Positions 17,819-25,915 of a stretch of DNA of 64,000 bases are shown here, one piece after another (position 1 is the stretch's first letter; the number at the start of each line of letters is the position of its first letter). This DNA is from Cytophagales bacterium (GTDB taxonomy: Bacteria; Bacteroidota; Bacteroidia; Cytophagales; Cyclobacteriaceae). A program made the translations under genes and the position numbers. Under the pieces are notes generated by a model. The model was not told where the DNA came from. It ran no database searches and saw only the letters and a program-made list of their open reading frames with translations. Where the stretch lies: positions 1-64,000 of the forward strand of contig JANYHI010000063.1 in assembly GCA_025359125.1 (NCBI GenBank). The letters run 5' to 3'.

Positions 17819-18711
17819 AAATTTTAGTCACCGGATCGAATGGCCTTCTTGGGCAAAAGTTGGTTGAATTAATTTCAACTAAAAATGATTACCTCATTGC
17901 TACGGCAAAATCAAAATTGGTGATTGATTTGCCAATAGGAGAATTTCATTCATTAGATATTACCAACTTGGCAGAAGTTGAAAAAGTCGTCACCGCTGCT
18001 AAACCAGATGTAATTATCAACACAGCAGCAATGACGCAGGTTGATGAATGCGAAACAGAAAAAGAAAAGTGCTGGAGCAATAACGTAACCGCAGTCGAAA
18101 ATTTAATTAAGGCATGTGAGCAAACAAATACACATCTCATTCACGTTTCTACTGATTTTGTTTTTGATGGAACGCATGGGCCACTAGACGAAACCGAAAA
18201 ACCAAACCCGCTTAGTTATTATGGCGAAAGCAAACTTGCGGCTGAAGTAGCCATTCAAAAAAGTAAATTAGATTGGGCCATCTTACGAACGGTGCTAGTT
18301 TACGGAGTGACCAAAGATATGAGTCGTTCTAACATTGTGTTGTGGGTGAAAAAAAGTTTGGAAGAAGGCAAAACAATTAATGTTGTCAACGACCAATGGC
18401 GCACACCTACGCTGGCAGAAGATTTAGCAATAGGTTGCTATTTAGCTGCCACTAAAAAAGCAAAAGGCATTTACAATATCTCTGGAGAAAAAATGATGAC
18501 GCCCTATGACATCGCTATTCAAACAGCTGAATTTTTCGGGTTGAATAAATCTCTTATCTCTCAAACGGATTCGTCTAAATTCAAACAGCCTGCAGCCCGT
18601 CCACCCAAAACAGGTTTTATTATTGACAAAGCAAAAAGAGAATTGGGGTATCAACCACATTCGTTTACGGAAGGGCTGACTGTAGTAAAAAATCAAGTAA
18701 AGAAAGTTTAG
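17815..18711 (+). CDS. RmlD-like dTDP-4-dehydrorhamnose reductase / SDR
   Basis: An extended-SDR protein of 298 aa with the NAD(P) loop GSNGLLGQKL at residues 7-16, a catalytic YYGESKLAAE (Tyr-x3-Lys) and the HVSTDFVFDGTHG segment typical of RmlD. Known members reduce dTDP-4-keto-6-deoxy-mannose to dTDP-rhamnose in the cytoplasm. No rmlABC genes are nearby, so the true substrate may differ. The start overlaps the cyclophilin stop (ATGA), which implies translational coupling with an apparently unrelated gene. Confidence 0.8.
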   Translation: MKILVTGSNGLLGQKLVELISTKNDYLIATAKSKLVIDLPIGEFHSLDITNLAEVEKVVTAAKPDVIINTAAMTQVDECETEKEKCWSNNVTAVENLIKACEQTNTHLIHVSTDFVFDGTHGPLDETEKPNPLSYYGESKLAAEVAIQKSKLDWAILRTVLVYGVTKDMSRSNIVLWVKKSLEEGKTINVVNDQWRTPTLAEDLAIGCYLAATKKAKGIYNISGEKMMTPYDIAIQTAEFFGLNKSLISQTDSSKFKQPAARPPKTGFIIDKAKRELGYQPHSFTEGLTVVKNQVKKV

Positions 18712-18778
18712 TTGAATATTTCACCCCTGCTGATTGACAGTTGATGAGGGTTTTTTAAATCCTACCTTATCTGGGCTT

Positions 18779-18806
18779 GGGAATTATAAATCTTATTATA
18801 AATCCC
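18779..18806. repeat. Intergenic inverted repeat
   Basis: GGGAATTATAA (18779-18789) and TTATAAATCCC (18796-18806) form an 11-bp arm pair with one mismatch in the 226-base gap before the transporter gene. No T tract follows, so it may be an operator or the remains of a terminator. A poor terminator-like GAGGGTTTTTT lies just upstream, near 18746-18756. Confidence 0.4.
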
Positions 18807-18937
18807 GAAGTGGTTTGGGAAATCTAGCCGATCGAGAAATTCCGAAACAAGTATCACCGTCTTACCTACCATCTCTTTTTATCTTAACACTCTAAACTAT
18901 TTTACTATCTTAATGCATTCAATCTAAAGTAAAAATT

Positions 18938-20317
18938 ATGGCTGGTCGCGAACAATGGGGCTCTAAGTTTGGATTTATTATGGCAGCAGCAGGATCGGCT
19001 GTTGGGCTAGGAAACATCTGGAGGTTCCCCTACCTAACCGGAGAAAATGGTGGCGCTGCTTTCGTGTTGGTTTATATTTTATGTGTGGTGCTGGTAGCGG
19101 TACCTATGCTGATCAACGAAATTGCCATTGGGCGCTTAACCGGAAAAAATCCTGTTGGCGCCATGCAAAAATTAGCAGGCAATAGCAGCGTGGGCAAACT
19201 GTGGATTGGCTTGGTGGGTGGGCTTCCCTTAATTGTAACTTTTGTTGTGCTTAGTTATTATAGCACCATTGCTGGTTGGACAGTCGGTTACATTTTCACT
19301 TCTCTATTTTCTATTAAAACTTCTTTTTCTGAATTCATTGCCAATCCCTCTTATGTAATTCCGCTAGGTGGTTTTGTAATTTTAATGACTGCGTTCATTG
19401 TGCTAGGTGGCGTTGCGGGTGGAATTGAAAAAGCTACTAAAATATTGATGCCCATGCTCTTCATTCTGCTAATTGTGGTAATATTTAGAAGTGTAACCTT
19501 ACCAGGAGCCAGTAAGGGAGTTGAATATTATTTGATACCTGACTTTTCAAAGATTAACGGGCATGTTGTATTAGCTGCATTAACGCAAGCGTTCTTTTCG
19601 TTGGGTGTAGGCTGGGGCATGATGATTACGTATGGATCTTACCTTCCGAAAAATCAAAACATAGTAACATCTAGTTTATGGGTAAGTGCTATGGATACTT
19701 CGGTAGCCCTGCTGGCGGGCTTCATGGTTTTTCCGGCTGTGTTTGCCTTCAATCAGTCGCCAGCAGAAGGGCCCACTTTAGTTTTTAATGTATTGGCAAA
19801 TATTTTTCAAGAGATGCCGCTTGGAAATATTGCGGGTGCGTTGTTTTTCTTGTTGCTATTTTTTGCTGCTATTACTTCTACCATATCTATGTTAGAGGCA
19901 CCTTCGGCTTATTTTATGGATCAGAAAAAATGGAGTCGTAAAAAAGCCGCATGGATTGTTGCCATTGCTGCATTTTTGTTGGGCATACCATCTGCTCTTT
20001 CCACAGGTGCTGTTGAAAGTTTGTCAGTCATGAATGTTAATTTCTTAGGTGTGATTAAAACCGGAGTGATGGACATATTCGATTATGCTTTTGGTAGTTT
20101 ATTAATGATGTTGGTGGTTTTATCTACTTGTGTATTCACCGGTTGGTTTATGAATACAAATGACTTGGTAGATGAAATTGAACAAGGTGTTCCAGCCTTT
20201 AAAACAGGAAGCGTTTTAGGAATTGCTCCTTACAAAATTTGGTTGTTTATGATTCGTTTTGTGTGCCCAATCATTATAGGGATGGTGATCTTAAATATGT
20301 TTGGTGTATTCGGTTAA
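18938..20317 (+). CDS. Sodium-dependent transporter (NSS/SNF family)
   Basis: The protein starts with the family signature GSKFGFIMAAAGSAVGLGNIWRFPYL, and its length (459 aa) and 11-12 hydrophobic segments fit bacterial LeuT-type symporters. These import amino acids or related amines with sodium at the inner membrane. The unwound TM1 region (SAVGLGNIWRF) that forms the substrate and sodium sites is intact. The substrate cannot be read from sequence. A YqcC-like gene follows after 8 bases. Confidence 0.92.
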   Translation: MAGREQWGSKFGFIMAAAGSAVGLGNIWRFPYLTGENGGAAFVLVYILCVVLVAVPMLINEIAIGRLTGKNPVGAMQKLAGNSSVGKLWIGLVGGLPLIVTFVVLSYYSTIAGWTVGYIFTSLFSIKTSFSEFIANPSYVIPLGGFVILMTAFIVLGGVAGGIEKATKILMPMLFILLIVVIFRSVTLPGASKGVEYYLIPDFSKINGHVVLAALTQAFFSLGVGWGMMITYGSYLPKNQNIVTSSLWVSAMDTSVALLAGFMVFPAVFAFNQSPAEGPTLVFNVLANIFQEMPLGNIAGALFFLLLFFAAITSTISMLEAPSAYFMDQKKWSRKKAAWIVAIAAFLLGIPSALSTGAVESLSVMNVNFLGVIKTGVMDIFDYAFGSLLMMLVVLSTCVFTGWFMNTNDLVDEIEQGVPAFKTGSVLGIAPYKIWLFMIRFVCPIIIGMVILNMFGVFG

Positions 20318-20325
20318 AAAAAAGA

Positions 20326-20643
20326 ATGACGCCAGTTACAACTAAAGTAATTGAAAAACTTTCGGCCATTGAAGGTGAGTTGAAAAGATTAGGCCGCTGG
20401 TCTACGTATGAACTTAGCGAGGAGCAATATGAAGATATGGGAGCATTTGGCGTTAATACCATGTCATACGAGCAATGGCTTCAATTCATTTTAATACCAA
20501 CGGTAAAAGATATTATCGAGAGTAAAGAAGAATTTCCTGACGAAAGTAACACAGGTGCCTATGCTGTCCGTTATTTTGATGGAGATCCAGATGCTTTTCA
20601 ATTAATTTCTCTCCTCTGTGAGTTTGATGAACTTTTTAATTAG
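20326..20643 (+). CDS. YqcC-family (DUF446) protein
   Basis: This 105-aa protein starts MTPVTTKVIEKLSAIE and contains the family core MSYEQWLQFILIPTVKDII, with a C-terminal acidic end. I chose the ATG at 20326 because an upstream in-frame start would lie deep inside the transporter gene. Family members are small cytoplasmic proteins of unknown function. It sits 8 bases behind the NSS transporter and overlaps the convergent phosphatase gene by 4 bases at its 3' end. Confidence 0.8.
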   Translation: MTPVTTKVIEKLSAIEGELKRLGRWSTYELSEEQYEDMGAFGVNTMSYEQWLQFILIPTVKDIIESKEEFPDESNTGAYAVRYFDGDPDAFQLISLLCEFDELFN

Positions 20644-22280
20644 TCGATCAACTCGCTAATAGGTTGACCCGTGCAACCACTCGGGAATTTAATTTTTAAT
20701 ATTACCGAAAGAGTAGGAGCAATATCTGTAATAGGATGATATTGAGATGAACTACCTTTTTTAATTCCCTTTCCATAAAACAAAACCGGAACGTGAGTAT
20801 CATACGTATAACCCGATCCATGAGTTGTGCCCTGAGCCGAGCTAGAGCTAATCCAACCGGGCTCTAGTTGAAAGGCAATATCTGCACTGCGTTTAAAATG
20901 GTATCCTCTTACAATCATTCCTTTAATTCCAGTTTCGCTGTAAGATCCTTGCTTCATTACCGACTTCGGAAAAACTTGCGCGACTCCTTCTGTGGCCTGC
21001 AAATAATTTGTAATAAGATCGGTAGCAATCAACAAATCAATACCCGCTATTTTAGGGTCTCCACTAAATAATTCCTGATTTAAAAACACTTGTTCATTGC
21101 TGATTTTTTCAACGATCTTTTTTCCAGGAAAATATTTTTGAAGAAAATCGTTCAGGTTTGCTTCTACGTTAGCGGAATTAAAATTTCCGGAAGGAATGTT
21201 ATTATCTTTCAATGATTGAGGAATATCCGCAATAGCATGATCGGCCGTGAGGAATATTAAATAGTTTCCCTCTCCTACTTCCTGATCTAATTTTTTTAAT
21301 AAGTCTTCTAAATTTTTATCTAATCGTATGTAGGTATCTTCTATCTCAACAGAATTAGGCCCCGTGCTATGCCCTACATAATCAGGCGTGGAATAAGAGA
21401 TGCTAATAAAATCAGTTTCAGTTCCCTTCCCCAACTTTTCTCCCACTAGCGCAGCTTTCGCAAACTCGGTTAAGAAGTCATCACCGAAAGCAACATCCAC
21501 CAACATTTCATAATCTTTGGCACTCTTTCTTATTTCTTTTAGTGGATAAGGAAAAGCCGCCTTCTCCATTCCCTTCATTTTTCTTTCGTAGGGTGAGATA
21601 TCGGGCTGGCTTTCTGTGTATTCCTCAATGGGAAAAGTAGTATTCCAAGTCTGATCTAAATATTTATCTGCAAGCTTCAATGCATTAAAATTTTCTACCC
21701 ACGTGGGTAAAATTGTTTTATAGTATGTACTAGTAATCATCTTGCCAGATTTATAATCTAGCCAATATGCGCCATCGGGTAAGTGCCCTGCAGGCAAAAC
21801 AGCTCCGCGATCTTTCATAGAGATTCCAATAACTTTTGATCGCTTCTGAGAAAATAATTTTAATTCATCAGTAACGGTGGTAGACAGCATCCGCCAAGGA
21901 GAAACATCACCATTTCCATCCATAACACCTACCGATTTATACCGCTCGTCTCCTACACAATTCACGTTTTTTTTAAGGTTCTTATCCCACCAATCATTGC
22001 CAATAATACCGTGAACTGCGGGAGTACCACCAGAGAAAACTGATGCATGACCTGGCCCCGTATAAGTTGGAACATAATTGTAGTGAGCATTGGTAAGCAT
22101 GAAGCCGCCATTGATTAAACGTTTAAAACCACCTTCTCCAAATTTACCTTCAAAGCGATAGAGATATTCTTGGCGCATCTGGTCTACCACCATTCCTACT
22201 ATCAATTTAGGGCGTGCCGACTGAGCAGAGATGATCAAAAAAGAAAGGAGGAAAATAAAAATCAAAAAGCTTTTCTTCAT
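20640..22280 (-). CDS. PafA-like alkaline phosphatase / phosphodiesterase
   Basis: A signal peptide (MKKSFLIFIFLLSFLIISAQ) precedes a full alkaline phosphatase superfamily domain (546 aa). It shows VGMVVDQMRQEYL (metal Asp), NYVPTYTGPGHASVFSG (Thr nucleophile), FLTADHAI and GTTHGSGYTYDTHVPVLFYG (metal Asp/His). This matches PafA, the phosphate-insensitive periplasmic phosphatase of Bacteroidota. It should release phosphate from organic esters in the periplasm. It converges on the YqcC-like gene with a 4-base overlap of coding ends. Confidence 0.9.
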   Translation of the reverse strand: MKKSFLIFIFLLSFLIISAQSARPKLIVGMVVDQMRQEYLYRFEGKFGEGGFKRLINGGFMLTNAHYNYVPTYTGPGHASVFSGGTPAVHGIIGNDWWDKNLKKNVNCVGDERYKSVGVMDGNGDVSPWRMLSTTVTDELKLFSQKRSKVIGISMKDRGAVLPAGHLPDGAYWLDYKSGKMITSTYYKTILPTWVENFNALKLADKYLDQTWNTTFPIEEYTESQPDISPYERKMKGMEKAAFPYPLKEIRKSAKDYEMLVDVAFGDDFLTEFAKAALVGEKLGKGTETDFISISYSTPDYVGHSTGPNSVEIEDTYIRLDKNLEDLLKKLDQEVGEGNYLIFLTADHAIADIPQSLKDNNIPSGNFNSANVEANLNDFLQKYFPGKKIVEKISNEQVFLNQELFSGDPKIAGIDLLIATDLITNYLQATEGVAQVFPKSVMKQGSYSETGIKGMIVRGYHFKRSADIAFQLEPGWISSSSAQGTTHGSGYTYDTHVPVLFYGKGIKKGSSSQYHPITDIAPTLSVILKIKFPSGCTGQPISELID

Positions 22281-22561
22281 AGCGCAAGTATCCTAAATAA
22301 AATTTGAATTAGCTGACAACTCGCATTAAAGTTATGTAAAATAATATTCTAATTTTCTTCACAACAAGACTCGATCAAACTCTCTCTCTTCACACAGTAC
22401 CTTCTTTAAAATACTCGCGATTGTTTGCAGAGACAGAATAAAATATAGTCGTTTAAGCAGCATGATAAATTCAAAAAATAATTCTAATATTCTACAGATA
22501 ATACGAATTTATAATCAATCTACTTTTGAGGTGTTAATTGGTAGAAATTGAAATACTAAGC

Positions 22562-23149
22562 ATGGAATACAAGAGCATTCTTAAAAATATCGCCCGGCAC
22601 ATAACGCTAAACGAAGAGGAGATAGTGTTGTTTACTGCCGTTCTTAAAAAGAAGGAATTAAAGCGCAAAGAAGTTATTCTAAAACCAGAGCAGCCTTGCC
22701 CATTCATTAATTATGTAGATCAAGGAGTTTTGCGCGCTTACTATACCGATAAAAATGGAAACGAGAACATCATCATGTTCGCGGTAAGCGATTGGTGGAT
22801 TACCGACATGCATAGCTTTGCTGGCGAAAAACCTTCTATGTTAACTATTGAGGCCGTAGAAAATTCAATCATCCTTCAACTTCATAAAGTAGATTTAGAG
22901 AAGCTCTTTTTGAAGGTGCCAAAGTTTGAAAGATTTTTTAGAATTATGATGCAGAATGCTTATGTGCGCGAACAACTACGTGCCGTTCAAAATCTTTCTT
23001 TGACATCGGAAGAACGGTATCTCCACTTCACTAAAAAATATCCACAGTTTGCAAATCAAGTACCGCTCAAACAAATCGCTTCTTATTTGGGCATAACACC
23101 CGAGTTCTTAAGCGCCATTCGCAAAAAGCTATCTACGCCAAATTCTTAA
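22562..23149 (+). CDS. Crp/Fnr-family transcription regulator
   Basis: The protein has an N-terminal cyclic-nucleotide-binding-like barrel (about residues 10-120, with YVDQGVLRAYYTDKNGNE) and a C-terminal short HTH (LKQIASYLGITPEFLSAIRKKL). The start at 22562 (MEYKSILKN) fits the family better than the upstream GTG/ATG possibilities. No Fnr-type Cys cluster is visible. Such regulators are abundant in Bacteroidota and their ligands are mostly unknown. The DUF4406 gene follows after 62 bases. Confidence 0.85.
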   Translation: MEYKSILKNIARHITLNEEEIVLFTAVLKKKELKRKEVILKPEQPCPFINYVDQGVLRAYYTDKNGNENIIMFAVSDWWITDMHSFAGEKPSMLTIEAVENSIILQLHKVDLEKLFLKVPKFERFFRIMMQNAYVREQLRAVQNLSLTSEERYLHFTKKYPQFANQVPLKQIASYLGITPEFLSAIRKKLSTPNS

Positions 23150-23211
23150 TCTATCTTAAGAAGAGAGATAAAATTATTCAGTCACTTTGTGTACACTAAA
23201 AACAAATTACC

Positions 23212-23577
23212 ATGATGATTTTAATAGCAGACCCCTACCGAAGTGGCACCAACGATGATCCTGTTTTGATGGAACAAAATTTAAGAAAACTAGAGGCTGT
23301 TTCTCTTCCGTTATTTCGCAGTGGCCACATTCCTTTAATTGGCGAGTGGGTTGCCATGCCATTGATGAGAGAAGCAGGTTCAAAAAAACCAGGCGATGCA
23401 GCTTATAACGAAATTGCTTACCCGGTGGCAGACAGATTATTAACTAAGTGCGATGCGGTGCTTCGGTTGCCAGGAGCTTCCACAGGAGCAGATCAAGATG
23501 TGAAGTTAGCTACAGAACGTGGACTAAAAGTCTTTTATCAATTAGAAGAGATTTTAAAATTGAAGGATATAATTTAG
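23212..23577 (+). CDS. DUF4406 / nucleoside 2-deoxyribosyltransferase-like protein
   Basis: The 121-aa protein begins MMILIADPYRSGTNDDP and has the Rossmann-like pattern of DUF4406 proteins: LFRSGHIPLIGEWVAMPL, CDAVLRLPGASTGADQD and a closing strand VFYQLEEIL. The family is related to nucleoside 2-deoxyribosyltransferases and may act on nucleotides, but no function is established. It follows the Crp-like gene and precedes tRNA-Pro. Confidence 0.75.
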   Translation: MMILIADPYRSGTNDDPVLMEQNLRKLEAVSLPLFRSGHIPLIGEWVAMPLMREAGSKKPGDAAYNEIAYPVADRLLTKCDAVLRLPGASTGADQDVKLATERGLKVFYQLEEILKLKDII

Positions 23578-23631
23578 AATTACTCTTTGCTATTCTTATA
23601 AAATGAATTTTGCTATCATTGCATCTCATTT

Positions 23632-23706
23632 CGAGATGTAGCGCAGCCCGGTTAGCGCATCACGTTAGGGACGTGGAGGCCGGAGGTTCGAATCCTCTCA
23701 TCTCGA
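23632..23706 (+). tRNA. tRNA-Pro, anticodon AGG
   Basis: Acceptor CGAGATG (23632-23638) pairs with CATCTCG (23699-23705). The D arm GCGC/GCGC, T arm GGAGG/CCTCT with loop TTCGAAT, and anticodon stem TCACG/CGTGG are all complete. The seven-base anticodon loop TTAGGGA places AGG at 23667-23669. C1-G72 and G35-G36 are proline identity features. An A at position 34 is uncommon in bacterial tRNA-Pro. Confidence 0.9.
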
Positions 23707-23744
23707 CAACTGGTCTTACATATTAAGACCACTTTGACTAAATA

Positions 23745-23775
23745 AAAAAGACCATCTATGTGGTCTTTTTATTTT
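23745..23775 (+). terminator. Terminator after tRNA-Pro
   Basis: AAAAAGACCA (23745-23754) pairs with TGGTCTTTTT (23761-23770), followed by more T residues. A second hairpin, TGGTCTTA/TAAGACCA (23711-23731), shares the same core word and lies between the tRNA and this terminator. The symmetrical stem may also serve the convergent gene at 23785. Confidence 0.8.
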
Positions 23776-23784
23776 TATCAATTT

Positions 23785-24444
23785 CTACTTTTTCTTTTTC
23801 TTTAAATCGCGAATAAAGCGAGCCCAGTTCAGCGGGTTCAAGAAAGGATTATAAATGGGTCTAAACTTATCGCCTGCCGAGTTAGACCACTGATCAATAT
23901 AATATTTATAATTGCCTGCGCCATCCATCGGTGTAGTGCGAGACATCAGCGCGATCATCTCTGCATTTAAACTTTTCGGATCTAGGTTACTATCATTCAT
24001 CGGAATATTCATAGCCAAAACAGCTTCCTTAAAAAGCTCTTCCGTGGGAATGCCCATTACAACCGCTTCATTCAACAAAGTAATATCTGGCGCCAGTTCA
24101 ATAAATACCGACCACGAATCTTTTGGCAGATCGGGCACGATATAACTTGTTCTTTTATAGCCTACCGAACTAATCACAATGCTATCGCCCACTAAAACTG
24201 GTATTGTAAAAAAACCTGCATGTGTAGAAGTTGTTCCGCGCCCTGCCTTAGGCACATAAATATGCACCCCGGGCAAAACATTAGCGGCAGAGTCCGTCAC
24301 AAATCCTGATAACTGAATAATTCTGCGTTTTGACTGCGAAAAAGCCTGATTTCCTATTGCTAAGAATGCTAAAACAGAAACCATTGCGATGAAGCCCCTC
24401 ATATATCTTGGCAAATGTAACAATTTCATATAGTAATTCTTCAT
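23785..24444 (-). CDS. Secreted carboxypeptidase-regulatory-like domain protein
   Basis: A basic N-terminus and hydrophobic segment (MRGFIAMVSVLAFLAIGNQAFSQ) form a signal peptide. A CarboxypepD_reg-like beta-sandwich follows: IQLSGFVTDSAANVLPGVHIYVP, GFFTIPVLVGDSIVISSVGYK. The remaining ~100 residues form a conserved tail of unknown role. Such proteins sit in the periplasm or envelope of Bacteroidota; the domain is also the plug-side extension of TonB receptors. The start is uncertain among ATGs at 24444, 24429 and 24402; the last would give the cleanest signal peptide. Confidence 0.75.
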   Translation of the reverse strand: MKNYYMKLLHLPRYMRGFIAMVSVLAFLAIGNQAFSQSKRRIIQLSGFVTDSAANVLPGVHIYVPKAGRGTTSTHAGFFTIPVLVGDSIVISSVGYKRTSYIVPDLPKDSWSVFIELAPDITLLNEAVVMGIPTEELFKEAVLAMNIPMNDSNLDPKSLNAEMIALMSRTTPMDGAGNYKYYIDQWSNSAGDKFRPIYNPFLNPLNWARFIRDLKKKKK

Positions 24445-24584
24445 TTTTTGAACCCACCAGCAGGGTAAAATCACAGCCAATTATTACTTCATGCGCACCT
24501 TTCGTGTAAGCTATTATAAGATTAACCAGAAGATTTAAAAGTTTCGACTTTCAACTAAATATTGTCCGTATTTTCGCCTGTCTT

Positions 24585-24974
24585 ATGCGGTTAAAACATT
24601 TTAATATCGAATTAGGGGCTCAAATTTTTCTAGCCAGCTCCGATACATCACGGCTCCGCATTCTCCATCTCATTCTTACCAATGGCGAAATGTGCATTAC
24701 CGATTTAGAAAGAATTCTGGAGTTCACACAAACCAAAACATCGCGTCATCTTTTATATTTAAAAAATTCTGGCATCCTCACTTCCCGTAAAATAAACCAA
24801 TGGGCGTTTTACCAAATTAAAGACGAGGTGTTTGATATCATAAAACAAATCCTTCAGTTCGTTAGCCGAGACCCTGTTATGCAGCAAGATCAATCCGTTT
24901 TTAAAACCATGTATAGCAACCGCGAACTTTCGCTTAATAAATTACAAATAAAGCCAACCAGCCAAACAATTTAA
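24585..24974 (+). CDS. ArsR-family winged-helix regulator
   Basis: The protein (129 aa) has the ArsR core: SDTSRLRILHLILTNGEMCITDLERIL, then FTQTKTSRHLLYLKNSGILTSRK and a wing ending in WAFYQI. A single Cys (in EMCITDL) is present, not the paired metal site of classical ArsR/SmtB sensors, so the signal may be other than metal. No target gene is adjacent on the same strand until the YjjG-like nucleotidase. Confidence 0.85.
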   Translation: MRLKHFNIELGAQIFLASSDTSRLRILHLILTNGEMCITDLERILEFTQTKTSRHLLYLKNSGILTSRKINQWAFYQIKDEVFDIIKQILQFVSRDPVMQQDQSVFKTMYSNRELSLNKLQIKPTSQTI

Positions 24975-25002
24975 TGTTGAATTCTAAATGTCAAATTTTA
25001 AA

Positions 25003-25105
25003 TAATTGGGCGGCCGTGCGCGCTATTCGTTACAAGTCCGCTCTGCGCACATTCAACCCTTGGCGGGCTTTTCACTACTATCGCTGGCCGATAGCAACTA
25101 ATTAA
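25003..25105. repeat. GC-rich intergenic segment, possible interspersed repeat
   Basis: The gap between the ArsR and YjjG genes holds a GC-rich stretch (GGGCGGCCGTGCGCGC near 25009 through GCTGGCCGATAGC near 25095) that differs sharply from the AT-rich spacers around it. It encodes no credible protein. I recall similar GC-rich repeats between genes in Bacteroidota genomes. No second copy is visible in this window. Confidence 0.3.
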
Positions 25106-25133
25106 ATCACCACACACTCCAAACTCATCTGTC

Positions 25134-25826
25134 TTGAAAAAATACAAAAGCATTTTCTTTGATCTTGATCACACCCTGTGGGATTTCGAAACCAACTCGC
25201 GCGAAACACTCATCGAACTTCACGGGCAATATCGGTTAGAAGATTACGGCATTAATATGCCCGAGTTTCTATCCACCTTCAAAAAAATAAATACCGGCCT
25301 TTGGAATCTTTACGATACCGGGCACATCAAACAAGACGTAATTCGCTTGCAACGATTCCATCGTGTTTTTCAAGAGTTTAATGTAGATGAGTACGATCTA
25401 TCGGTGCAGTTCTCAACAGACTATGTTGGCAAATCTCCTAAAAAGAAAAACCTTTTGCCACACGCCAAAGAGGTGTTAGATTATTTAAATCCAAATTATC
25501 CCATGCACATTATTACCAACGGCTTCAGCGAAATTCAATCTACAAAATTATCTAGCTCCGAAATTCTACATTACTTTCAAAGTATTGTTACTTCTGAATT
25601 AGCCGGGCATAAAAAACCTTCCAAAGAAATTTTTGAATATGCTTTACAACAAAATAATTTACAACCGCACGAAGTTGTCATGGTTGGCGACAACCTGATT
25701 ACTGATATGGGCGGTGCTAAAAATGCTTTGCTCGATACGATCTACTTCAATCCCGAAAAAATCCAACACACCGAACAACTAACGCACGAAATCACAAGCT
25801 TGGCCGATCTTAAAAACCTACTTTAA
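25134..25826 (+). CDS. yjjG: YjjG-family pyrimidine nucleotidase (HAD)
   Basis: HAD motifs are clear: FFDLDHTLWDFETNS (motif I, DxDxT), IITNGFSEIQ (motif II), GHKKPSKEIFEYAL (Lys) and VMVGDNLITDMGGAKNA (motif IV). The 230-aa length fits YjjG, which dephosphorylates noncanonical pyrimidine nucleoside monophosphates in the cytoplasm. The start is a TTG at 25134; no ATG lies near enough to keep motif I complete. Confidence 0.88.
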   Translation: MKKYKSIFFDLDHTLWDFETNSRETLIELHGQYRLEDYGINMPEFLSTFKKINTGLWNLYDTGHIKQDVIRLQRFHRVFQEFNVDEYDLSVQFSTDYVGKSPKKKNLLPHAKEVLDYLNPNYPMHIITNGFSEIQSTKLSSSEILHYFQSIVTSELAGHKKPSKEIFEYALQQNNLQPHEVVMVGDNLITDMGGAKNALLDTIYFNPEKIQHTEQLTHEITSLADLKNLL

Positions 25827-25915
25827 CTAAATGCTATTTTAGTAACTTTACCTATTCTATAAATAGATCAATTCATTCATAACTCTACATTCACTAATTT
25901 CATAAATAATTAATT

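Noticed and set aside
20239-20325. Upstream start for the YqcC-like gene
   Set aside because: It would overlap the end of the NSS transporter by about 80 bases; ATG 20326 fits the family.
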